Shown: in pieces, positions 1 through 4,049 of the stretch
How positions within the stretch are numbered: the stretch's first letter is position 1
Layout of the letters: each line of letters begins with the position of its first letter
The notes under the pieces: model-generated
Told to the model about the DNA's origin: nothing
The model's database searches: none
What the model saw: the letters and a program-made list of their open reading frames with translations, nothing else
DNA from: Candidatus Omnitrophota bacterium
GTDB lineage: Bacteria; Omnitrophota; Gorgyraeia; Gygaellales; Profunditerraquicolaceae
DNA: 9,531 nt
Reading direction: 5' to 3'
Assembly (NCBI GenBank): GCA_903907475.1
Contig: CAIVOB010000086.1
Coordinates: 1 to 9,531 of the forward strand
Program-made: the position numbers and the translations under genes

Positions 1-258
1 AGTAATCCCAACCTTTAATACAATAGGAGAATCACTTGTTATCTTCGCACCTCTTTTTTCTAATTCCGTAGAAAGTAGGCTAATAATCGCAACTGACCAT
101 TTTTTCAAATCTTCAGATACGCCAATGTTCTTAATAGTAATAGCTTGGTTAACATCATAATACGGAACCGCTCCTGATTTCATGGTGATTCCGGTAGGCA
201 CAGATGCACAACCAATAATTAATACTGTTAAACATAATAAAGCAATTATCTTTTTCAT
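1..258 (-). CDS. Predicted lipoprotein, N-terminal part (3' end outside window)
   Basis: An open frame of 86 codons runs from ATG at 258 to the left edge without a stop, so only the N-terminus is seen. It begins MKKIIALLCLTVLIIGCASV: a lysine-rich start, a hydrophobic core and a lipobox IIGC. This predicts signal peptidase II cleavage before Cys17 and membrane anchoring. The mature part (residues 26-86) has predicted strand/helix character, including LLSTELEKRGAKI, a pattern common in small envelope lipoproteins, but I recognise no family. The ribosome binding site AAAGGAG sits five bases before the ATG, which fixes the start. The structured region 318-421 lies upstream on the same strand, so it may be this gene's leader. 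The gene is well supported; its function is unknown. Confidence 0.85.
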   Translation of the reverse strand, partial: MKKIIALLCLTVLIIGCASVPTGITMKSGAVPYYDVNQAITIKNIGVSEDLKKWSVAIISLLSTELEKRGAKITSDSPIVLKVGIT

Positions 259-317
259 TTATACTCCTTTAATGTTTACTACGCCCCAATAAAAAGCGAG
301 CGCATATTCCCACCGGC

Positions 318-396
318 AACTGTGAAGTAAATCCGATAAGACTGCATTTCCCGCCCCCCTTTCGGGGAGTAATGCAGCTTACCCTACTTCACAGTT
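318..396 (-). ncRNA. Candidate structured RNA: long three-part hairpin with GAAA tetraloop
   Basis: Read on the minus strand, AACTGTGAAGTA (396-385) pairs perfectly over 12 bp with its complement at 329-318. Inside it, GTAAG plus CTGCATT (382-371) pairs with AATGCAG, a bulged U, and CTTAT (348-336). The apex is CTCCCC, a GAAA loop, and GGGGGG (369-354). Two pairs are G-U on the minus strand but would be A-C mismatches on the plus strand, and the GNRA tetraloop also exists only on the minus strand. Both points argue for a minus-strand RNA. It lies between the 54-aa gene and the lipoprotein gene at 258, so it could be a 5' leader element of that lipoprotein or a free small RNA. I do not recognise an Rfam class; it lacks the signatures I know for c-di-GMP, cobalamin, SAM, TPP, glycine and lysine riboswitches. 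No convincing promoter is visible. Confidence 0.55.
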
Positions 397-421
397 AGAG
401 GCCCTTAAGTCCTCTTTAAGG
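397..421 (-). promoter_or_regulatory. Two mutually exclusive small hairpins upstream of the structured RNA
   Basis: On the minus strand, CCTTAA (421-416) can pair with TTAAGG (408-403), leaving AGAGGAC in the loop. The AGAGG of that loop (415-411) can instead pair with CCTCT (401-397). The linkers are only zero to two bases, too short for both helices to form fully as a pseudoknot, so the two pairings probably compete. This kind of alternative helix just ahead of a long stem is typical of switching leaders, but nothing here shows a ligand or an expression outlet. Confidence 0.35.
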
Positions 422-472
422 TATAGCTATAAACCAGATTGTCTACTACAATTCTATTCCAAAATAAAAACT

Positions 473-491
473 AAACAACCATTAATTGTTT
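473..491 (-). terminator. Weak possible intrinsic terminator after the 54-aa gene
   Basis: Minus-strand AAACAA (491-486) can pair with TTGTTT (478-473) across a seven-base loop, followed by a T-rich run (AGTTTTTATTTT). The stem is AT-rich and short, so the call is weak. It sits directly at the stop codon of the 54-aa gene, the right place to end the 1842-492 transcription unit. Confidence 0.3.
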
Positions 492-656
492 TTATTCATT
501 CAAAAGGCTTCCAAAATATGCTCTTGCCTGTTTTTCTAATTCAAATATCTTACAATCTCCTTGCTTACTATCTAAAATAATAGCCCAGCGTTTGCCTTCA
601 GCAAACTCTATAAACCGAACCTCACCATTTTTAGTTACATAATTTTCTGTTTTCAT
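492..656 (-). CDS. Small 54-aa protein of unknown function
   Basis: ATG at 656 opens 54 codons ending in TAA at 492. The ATG starts one base after the TAA of the TPR lipoprotein gene (658-660), and a purine-rich stretch (GGGAAAGAG) inside the end of that gene serves as ribosome binding site, so the two are probably translationally coupled. The product starts MKTENYVTKNGEVRFIEFAE and continues with GKRWAIILDS and KIFELEKQARAYF. It reads as a compact alpha/beta sequence of mixed charge with one cysteine (residue 35) and no signal peptide or TM helix, hence probably cytoplasmic. I recognise no family. Coupling, a coding-like composition and normal amino-acid usage make it a likely real gene despite its size. 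Confidence 0.7.
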   Translation of the reverse strand: MKTENYVTKNGEVRFIEFAEGKRWAIILDSKQGDCKIFELEKQARAYFGSLLNE

Positions 657-657
657 C

Positions 658-1371
658 TTATTTCTCTTTCCCAGAGTCTTTCTTTAGTTGCTTAATGAAA
701 TTTGAAGGCATAGTAAGACCTAATTCTTCTGCTTTATGCACATCAGCCCAGGCTTTGTCATATTCTTTTATCGTATAATAGCTAGCCCCGCGGTTATTAT
801 AGGCATCCGCATAGTTAGGTTCTATTTCAATAGCTTTGGTAAAGTCAGATATGGCTTGGGTAAAATTATTTTGCTTAATATAAATGGTCCCACGGTTATA
901 GTAAACCTCTGCATAGTTAGGGCCAATTTCAATAGCTTTACTATAGTCTGCTATAGCTTGGGTAAATTTGCCTTGTTCGCCATAGGCATACCCACGGCTA
1001 TAATAGGCATCTCTCATTTTAGGATTTATTTTAATGGCTTTAGTAAAATAAGAGATGGCTTTAGATAATTTGCTTTCCTTACCATACTCAACCCCACGAT
1101 TGTAGAACCCTGTTCCAGCTGGTTGCTCTTCTCTTGCATACCCATATTTAGCTTCCATACAATATCTGTATTCCTTGTTAATGCAAACAGGGTAAAGAAA
1201 ATCTCCTCGTGAAGCATAGCAGTTAAATTTTGCATCTTGATTACAACTATAAGTGTCTCTATTTACTTCTTCTTGAGACTTGGATGGATAATGTACATAG
1301 TGCCAATCAAGACTATGGGCACATCCACTCACCAACATTACCATAGCGAATAAACAGGCTATCTGTTTCAT
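658..1371 (-). CDS. TPR-repeat lipoprotein
   Basis: The 237-aa protein begins MKQIACLFAMVMLVSGCAHS, a classic lipoprotein signal with lipobox VSGC, so Cys17 should be lipidated. Residues 18-85 form a linker unusually rich in cysteine (Cys43, 51, 63, 71), which could make disulfides outside the cytoplasm. Four consecutive 34-residue tetratricopeptide repeats follow, at about 88-121, 122-155, 156-189 and 190-223. They carry the usual pattern AYYxRGxxY...G.F.QAI.DY.KAIEI.PN.A. TPR arrays form right-handed superhelices that bind partner proteins, so an envelope scaffold or assembly role is likely; the partner is unknown. The start is fixed by GAAGGAG five bases upstream. It follows the 150-aa gene by 18 bases and abuts the 54-aa gene, forming one operon. 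The lipoprotein and TPR calls are secure; the specific function is not known. Confidence 0.92.
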   Translation of the reverse strand: MKQIACLFAMVMLVSGCAHSLDWHYVHYPSKSQEEVNRDTYSCNQDAKFNCYASRGDFLYPVCINKEYRYCMEAKYGYAREEQPAGTGFYNRGVEYGKESKLSKAISYFTKAIKINPKMRDAYYSRGYAYGEQGKFTQAIADYSKAIEIGPNYAEVYYNRGTIYIKQNNFTQAISDFTKAIEIEPNYADAYNNRGASYYTIKEYDKAWADVHKAEELGLTMPSNFIKQLKKDSGKEK

Positions 1372-1389
1372 TTTTTCTCCTTCAATGTT

Positions 1390-1842
1390 TTAAACACCTA
1401 GATTAGGATATGTAAATAATATCCGCTCTTGGGGTACAGAATAAATCCACACCCTTTTAAATTGAGACCGCTTTAGATTATTTTTAATGTAATCTTCCAT
1501 AATAAGAAGCCAAGTATTCTCTGCGATTATCGGCTGTCTATCATAGTAGGCGAATAGTTCACAAATTTTAGGATATTTTTTAATAAATTTTTTCTCTAAA
1601 GGTTCCGTCCAAATTTGTCCATCTGTAGGCAAAAAACCGCCCACAGGTATCTTCAACGATAACGATTCTGCTAAATAAGCATCTACGCATTCCACTAATT
1701 CAAAGTATTTCTCTTCGCCATCTTCAAGTTTACATAAAATATCTGGTTCTGGAGGAGACATTTTTTGGATGGAGCCTTTCTGAATGGGATAGGGGCACTT
1801 CGGAATAAACTTTCTGAAAATTTCTATTTCACCTCTACCCAT
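1390..1842 (-). CDS. Uncharacterised 150-aa protein, remotely nuclease-like
   Basis: The 150-aa frame starts with ATG at 1842 behind a modest purine-rich site (AGAGAG) and ends 18 bases before the TPR lipoprotein gene, so the two are probably co-transcribed. It has no signal peptide or TM segment. Residues 30-51 contain a proline-rich PPEPDIL, a short variable loop, then the strand YFELVEC. Spacing of D34 and E48 resembles the PD-(D/E)XK nuclease core, but the lysine expected at position 50 is valine, so activity is doubtful. The C-terminus (KRVWIYS to ILFTYP) looks like paired beta strands. A leader with a terminator-like hairpin precedes it (1861-1974). The nuclease idea is inference only; the gene itself is likely real. 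Confidence 0.7.
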   Translation of the reverse strand: MGRGEIEIFRKFIPKCPYPIQKGSIQKMSPPEPDILCKLEDGEEKYFELVECVDAYLAESLSLKIPVGGFLPTDGQIWTEPLEKKFIKKYPKICELFAYYDRQPIIAENTWLLIMEDYIKNNLKRSQFKRVWIYSVPQERILFTYPNLGV

Positions 1843-1860
1843 AGCACTCTCTTTTCTCTC

Positions 1861-1896
1861 AAAGAAAAGGCAACCCCCTGTTTAGAGAGCTGCCTT
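1861..1896 (-). terminator. Intrinsic terminator or attenuator ahead of the 150-aa gene
   Basis: Minus-strand AAGGCA (1896-1891) pairs with TGCCTT (1873-1868). The helix continues inward by pairing GCTCTCT with the G-rich segment AGGGGGT, including G-U pairs, to about 13 bp. TTTTCTTT follows at once. It lies between the promoter at 1946-1974 and the ATG at 1842, so in addition to ending any transcript from the broken zinc-finger gene it would attenuate transcription into the 150-aa gene. Confidence 0.6.
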
Positions 1897-1905
1897 AGAA
1901 TTAAC

Positions 1906-1932
1906 CTAATTAAACCTCATTACCACTCCTTT
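1906..1932 (-). other. Ribosome binding site with a four-codon leader ORF (MRFN)
   Basis: AAAGGAG (1932-1926) is followed at normal spacing by ATG (1920), then AGG TTT AAT TAG. The site is as strong as those of the real genes here, yet the frame closes after four codons, just before the terminator hairpin. It may be a leader peptide of an attenuator or the relic of a deleted gene. Confidence 0.35.
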
Positions 1933-1945
1933 GTGTATTGATAAG

Positions 1946-1974
1946 ATTATACCCCTAACCCTTAATCCAGGCAA
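1946..1974 (-). promoter_or_regulatory. Sigma70-type promoter for the 1842-492 operon
   Basis: On the minus strand TTGCCT (1974-1969) is followed after exactly 17 bases by TATAAT (1951-1946), a perfect -10. Transcription would start near 1939, giving a leader of about 97 nt before the 150-aa gene. The -35 box lies within the last codons of the frameshifted zinc-finger gene. Confidence 0.6.
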
Positions 1975-2097
1975 CAACCTTCTTGGTAATCTCTACTTCT
2001 TCCCGACACCTAACACATCCCAGCAAGTGCCCCTTCAGCTGCCTTACCTCATCATCAGGTAGCAAGCCATATCATTATCATCTGGGCAAATAACCAT
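1955..2097 (-). pseudogene. Frameshifted small anti-sigma-type zinc-finger (zf-HC2-like) gene
   Basis: A very good ribosome binding site (AGGAGGT, 2110-2104) precedes ATG at 2097. The first frame reads MVICPDDNDMA, the N-terminal Cys segment of anti-sigma-factor zinc fingers, but ends at TAA 2046-2044 after 17 codons. From about 2065 another frame continues with LLPDDEVRQLKGHLLGCVRC and then REEVEITKKVVAWIKG, ending in TAG at 1957-1955. Together they give the family pattern C-(x)n-H-x3-C-x2-C in about 47 residues. The second frame has a stop immediately upstream, so it has no start of its own; one missing base near 2066 would restore the gene. No TM segment follows, so it would be an orphan soluble zinc finger, not a full anti-sigma factor. 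It could be a true mutation or an assembly error. Confidence 0.7.
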
Positions 2098-2162
2098 ATC
2101 TCCACCTCCTATTGCAATGGACGCTGGAAGTGGGAAAATCTAACGGGGAGTTTATTAAAAGA

Positions 2163-2366
2163 TTAATTGATTATAAAGGGAGTAACTGCGAAAGCACTAC
2201 TAGTGGTAGAAGTAGAAAAAGTTGACATCTGGAGTGTTATATGGGAATGCGGGGTAAGCTCAGCGTGGACGTGCGGTTCCCTACCTTTTTCATCTAAAAC
2301 CACTAAGGAAAAAATTAAAACACCTGATACTGCACCAACAACATATAAATTTTGCTTATTATTCAT
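2163..2366 (-). CDS. Possible small membrane-anchored protein (67 aa)
   Basis: The frame starts with ATG at 2366, two bases after the stop of the peptidase gene, so it could be the third gene of the XRE-peptidase unit. The N-terminus MNNKQNLYVVGAVSGVLIFS and the following LVVLDEKG would form one TM helix (about residues 7-24) with a short cytoplasmic lead. The tail is histidine- and threonine/serine-rich, with HVHAEL and PHSH, which might bind metal. Against it: no Shine-Dalgarno sequence is visible, so expression would rely on coupling, and the Ser/Thr-rich end could be low complexity. I recognise no family. Confidence 0.42.
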   Translation of the reverse strand: MNNKQNLYVVGAVSGVLIFSLVVLDEKGREPHVHAELTPHSHITLQMSTFSTSTTSSAFAVTPFIIN

Positions 2367-2368
2367 AT

Positions 2369-2965
2369 TTAAAAAACTATTTGATCAAAAAGTCCAAGAT
2401 GCATAAATCTAAAATTAATGGCATCAGGACTAACACTAAAATCCTCTGCTAGCTTATTATAAACTTCGATTCTTTTCCCGTCTCCAGCGTGTGGAGATTC
2501 GTTGGAGTAACTTAACGCTCTCTGACGGAAAATTTCTGCGGGCATTAAAATAGCCTCACCTAAATGCTTTGCATCATTATCCATTCTTGCGTGTTGCAGC
2601 GAAGTAATTTGATCCAAAGCTTTAAGATAATCATCGGGACTTTTTACCCCCTTAAATAAGTCCTTGTGCAAAAGAAGATGTCCGACTTCTTCTGCAACTG
2701 TAAAACGGTATCTATTTTCACAATAATCTTCATTCATTAAATATTCATCAATATAAATGGTTTTAAGACTTAAGGCTAGGTATCCATGCAGGCCATAAGT
2801 TTGGAGTCTAGAAAAAGGCATGATACGTATCTCTAAATCTCTCTCCACTATAACATCAATTTCTACCGGAAGAGAATTAAGAGGTTTGTGGAATTTTTCG
2901 ACAATCGCCTGCGCAAGCCCTTCAATAGCCTGTGGGGAATAAAACTGAATTAGTGGTGGAGACAT
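2369..2965 (-). CDS. ImmA/IrrE-family peptidase with altered metal motif
   Basis: This 198-aa protein has the layout of the ImmA/IrrE (COG2856) family: an N-terminal helix, a central metal-binding helix in the context YRFTVAEEVGHLLLH (about 86-100), the segment GEAILMPAEIF (136-146) matching the family's LLMP box, and the C-terminal motif LAEDFSVSPDAINFRFMHLGL. In typical members the helix reads HExxH. Here the first position is Glu92 (EEVGH), and the usual third-ligand Glu region is DAK (Asp131). The metal site may therefore be changed or lost. Family proteases cleave or bind the XRE repressor encoded beside them (ImmA-ImmR of ICEBs1 is the model). The ATG directly abuts the repressor's TAA, so the pair is translationally coupled. 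Identity is secure; catalytic activity is uncertain. Confidence 0.85.
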   Translation of the reverse strand: MSPPLIQFYSPQAIEGLAQAIVEKFHKPLNSLPVEIDVIVERDLEIRIMPFSRLQTYGLHGYLALSLKTIYIDEYLMNEDYCENRYRFTVAEEVGHLLLHKDLFKGVKSPDDYLKALDQITSLQHARMDNDAKHLGEAILMPAEIFRQRALSYSNESPHAGDGKRIEVYNKLAEDFSVSPDAINFRFMHLGLFDQIVF

Positions 2966-3337
2966 TTAAATTTTTTTAATATCCTTTATTAATTTTTCTA
3001 TGTCCTCTCTGGTTAATTTCCTATTCTTGATTGTCCTTGCCATTACGGGAAGTTCTTCTGCAATCTCAGCTTCACTAAAGTAGTCTTTAACATCGACTGC
3101 GAATTCTCCCGGCCTTGCAGCTAAATCAAAAAATTTTCCCCACTGAGGACTATCTTCTTTTAAACCTAAAGCCTTTGCGGCTTTTTTAGCCCATTCCTGT
3201 GGCGGATTTTGTCTTCCCATCTCAAGGTGACAAAGATTCGAAGGCAATATATCCGCAGATTTAGCAAAAGCTCTAAGCCCTATGCCTTTCTCTAATCGTA
3301 ACTTTTTTAGATATGCTCCGAACGTCGCGCCCATCAT
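2966..3337 (-). CDS. XRE-family helix-turn-helix repressor
   Basis: The first ATG of an MMGATFGAYLKKL start is at 3337, with the ribosome binding site AAGGGGGTGA just upstream; ATG at 3334 is equally possible. The upstream GTG at 3379 in the same frame lies inside the promoter and is rejected. The product is about 123 aa. Residues 6-60 form the HTH_XRE fold (LRLEKGIGLRAFAKSADILP, then SNLCHLEMGRQNPP), and a charged C-terminal arm (about 85-123) includes ELPVMARTIKNRKLTREDI, possibly for dimerisation or peptidase contact. It is followed without a gap by the ImmA/IrrE-like gene, a pairing known from phage and ICE control switches and from COG2856-Xre toxin-antitoxin-like modules. It probably represses its own promoter through the inverted repeat at 3358-3378. 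Confidence 0.88.
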   Translation of the reverse strand: MMGATFGAYLKKLRLEKGIGLRAFAKSADILPSNLCHLEMGRQNPPQEWAKKAAKALGLKEDSPQWGKFFDLAARPGEFAVDVKDYFSEAEIAEELPVMARTIKNRKLTREDIEKLIKDIKKI

Positions 3338-3357
3338 AATCACCCCCTTTCTCCCTC

Positions 3358-3378
3358 TGTTGTATAGTATACACAACA
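3358..3378 (-). promoter_or_regulatory. Inverted-repeat operator over the XRE promoter -10
   Basis: A 21-bp imperfect palindrome with arms TGTTGT and ACAACA and a TATA-containing centre matches at 8 of 10 symmetric positions. It covers the -10 box (3366-3371), the position expected for an autorepressor site. The XRE protein encoded just downstream is the obvious candidate ligand. Confidence 0.6.
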
Positions 3379-3395
3379 CTAACGGCTAAAGTCAA
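3366..3395 (-). promoter_or_regulatory. Sigma70-type promoter of the XRE-peptidase operon
   Basis: TTGACT (3395-3390) and TATACT (3371-3366) are separated by 18 bases on the minus strand, both close to consensus. The start point would be near 3359, giving a leader of only about 20 nt that contains the ribosome binding site. Confidence 0.65.
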
Positions 3396-3413
3396 TATAA
3401 ATTTTATTGAAAT

Positions 3414-3427
3414 TGGAAGCGCTTTCA
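3414..3427. promoter_or_regulatory. LacI-family / cre-like palindrome
   Basis: TGGAAGCGCTTTCA is a CG-centred 14-bp palindrome with 6 of 7 symmetric pairs. It closely resembles CcpA cre sites and LacI/GalR-family operators. It lies 18 bp upstream of the XRE -35 and immediately beside the -35 of the possible rightward promoter, so it could act on either. No LacI-type gene is in the window, so the regulator is unknown. Confidence 0.35.
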
Positions 3428-3457
3428 TTGATCAAAAACTAAGCCCTCTGCTACAAT
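3428..3457 (+). promoter_or_regulatory. Possible divergent promoter (rightward)
   Basis: TTGATC (3428-3433) and TACAAT (3452-3457) are 18 bases apart, with an extended -10 TGC just before TACAAT. It would start a plus-strand transcript near 3464, into a region without an obvious gene (a 27-codon ORF at 3509-3592, a hairpin at 3527-3563). The match is good, but the lack of a clear product lowers confidence. Confidence 0.35.
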
Positions 3458-3463
3458 ACACTA

Positions 3464-3778
3464 TGCATAGAATTCAACAAGTTAATTTTCGAATTTGACT
3501 TGGCATATATGAAGATTACAGAAGTAGATACCAGTGCCAGTGGATGCTACCGGGGGGGGTATCAGCTTTACTGCGTCTTAAGCCTATCTTAACCATGGCT
3601 GCTTCTCTGGATATAACCCTTTATTTTACATATATTAGCCTTAGATTATTATTATTGAATACTAAAAAGATAAATCAATACTATGATATGAGTGATATGA
3701 GTTAAAATTAAATATTTATTAGAGAATAAGTATTTAAGTATTAATATCTATTGCTATTATTTATTAATAAAAGATCTT
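3464..3778. other. Intergenic AT-rich stretch with hairpin, G8 tract and small tandem repeat
   Basis: No gene can be supported here. It holds GATACC...GGTATC (3527-3532 with 3558-3563), a 6-bp stem that includes part of an eight-G run (3552-3559); two overlapping antisense ORFs of 27 (plus, 3509-3592) and 26 codons (minus, 3516-3596); a 36-codon plus ORF (3595-3705); and two tandem copies of GATATGAGT (3685-3702). From 3600 to 3778 it is very AT-rich. It may belong to the end of the inserted element. Confidence 0.4.
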
Positions 3779-3945
3779 CGCCGACCGGTGAGAATCTAAT
3801 AGCTGGCAGTCAAGCTCCAGCTTGCGGCCCGCAACTCGCTTACCTCCCCACGGTGGCTACACAGTGTCCATTAAAGGCATCTTTTGACACCCGTCCACAC
3901 CAATTGCCACCAAAGAAAAAGCTCCGCAAGTTATTCACGGAGCTT
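3779..3945. other. GC-rich, hairpin-rich block beside the truncated tRNA
   Basis: This roughly 165-bp block stands out from the AT-rich DNA on its left. On the minus strand GGTGGC (3915-3910) pairs with GCCACC (3858-3853) and encloses GTGTC...GACAC. Further on, AGCTGG pairs with CCAGCT (about 3800-3821), and TTGCGGGCCGCAA is nearly self-complementary. A minus-strand frame is open for stretches (GRVSKDAFNGHCVATVGR) but has two stops, so it is not an intact gene. It may be a structured RNA, an att-region repeat or a decayed coding relic; I do not recognise it. Confidence 0.35.
3911..3945 (-). terminator. Strong intrinsic terminator downstream of the tRNA half
   Basis: On the minus strand AAGCTCCG (3945-3938) pairs perfectly with CGGAGCTT (3926-3919) across an 11-base loop and is followed by a T-rich tail (TTTTTCTTT when the last stem Ts are counted). 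It would end transcription from the tRNA promoter about 45 bases after the point where tRNA similarity stops. Confidence 0.75.
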
Positions 3946-3991
3946 GTAGTTACAGCAATTTCAACTAGTTATAAATTATGCTCAAGTCGGT

Positions 3992-4029
3992 TTAAGAGTG
4001 TCCTGCTCTACCAATTGAGCTAATGGCCC
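3992..4029 (-). tRNA. Truncated tRNA-Lys(CUU), 5' half only
   Basis: From 4029 downward the sequence gives an acceptor 5' strand GGGCCAT, TA, a D arm GCTC-AATTGGTA-GAGC, then A, an anticodon 5' stem GGACA and the loop CTCTTAA. U33, CUU at 34-36 and A37 are in place, which defines a lysine tRNA. The next bases are ACCGA, not the TGTCC needed to close the stem, and there is no variable loop, T arm (GGTTCGA) or 3' acceptor strand anywhere nearby. The gene therefore breaks in or just after the anticodon loop, a known attachment position of tyrosine recombinases. Loss would be tolerable if a tRNA-Lys(UUU) exists elsewhere, since it can read both lysine codons. Alternatives are an assembly join or a split or exapted RNA. 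Confidence 0.7.
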
Positions 4030-4049
4030 AGATTTTCAAAAGTTTTATT

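Noticed and set aside
318..396. Integron attC site
   Set aside because: The inverted repeat ends in AAC/GTT, but flanking bases do not fit RYYYAAC/GTTRRRY on both sides, the 12-bp outer stem lacks the unpaired spacer between R and L boxes, and no second copy separates the neighbouring genes.
397..421. H-type pseudoknot
   Set aside because: Both stems exist on paper, but the connecting loops (0, 2 and 1 nt) are too short to span the grooves, so the pairings are treated as competing.
2240..2285. Group II intron domain V
   Set aside because: Plus-strand GGGAATGCG...GTGCGGTTCCC looks superficially similar, but the stem spacing and catalytic triad context do not fit, and a coding-like minus-strand frame spans it.
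2167..2406. 79-aa plus-strand ORF
   Set aside because: Antisense to the end of the peptidase gene and to the better-supported 67-aa frame; no ribosome binding site.
3516..3596. 26-codon minus-strand ORF (MVKIGLRRSK...)
   Set aside because: Overlaps the plus-strand 27-codon frame, has only a weak AGAG upstream and no recognisable product; likely chance.
3595..3705. 36-codon plus-strand ORF
   Set aside because: This length is common by chance in AT-rich DNA; no ribosome binding site, and its end is the tandem GATATGAGT repeat.
3779..3992. Group I intron inside the tRNA-Lys anticodon loop
   Set aside because: None of the conserved core elements (for example GACTAGACGG-like or ATAGTCC-like segments) are visible, a terminator lies 45 bases in, and no 3' tRNA half follows.
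3751..4023. 90-aa plus-strand ORF
   Set aside because: It runs antisense through the terminator and tRNA half, has no ribosome binding site, and its composition is not protein-like.
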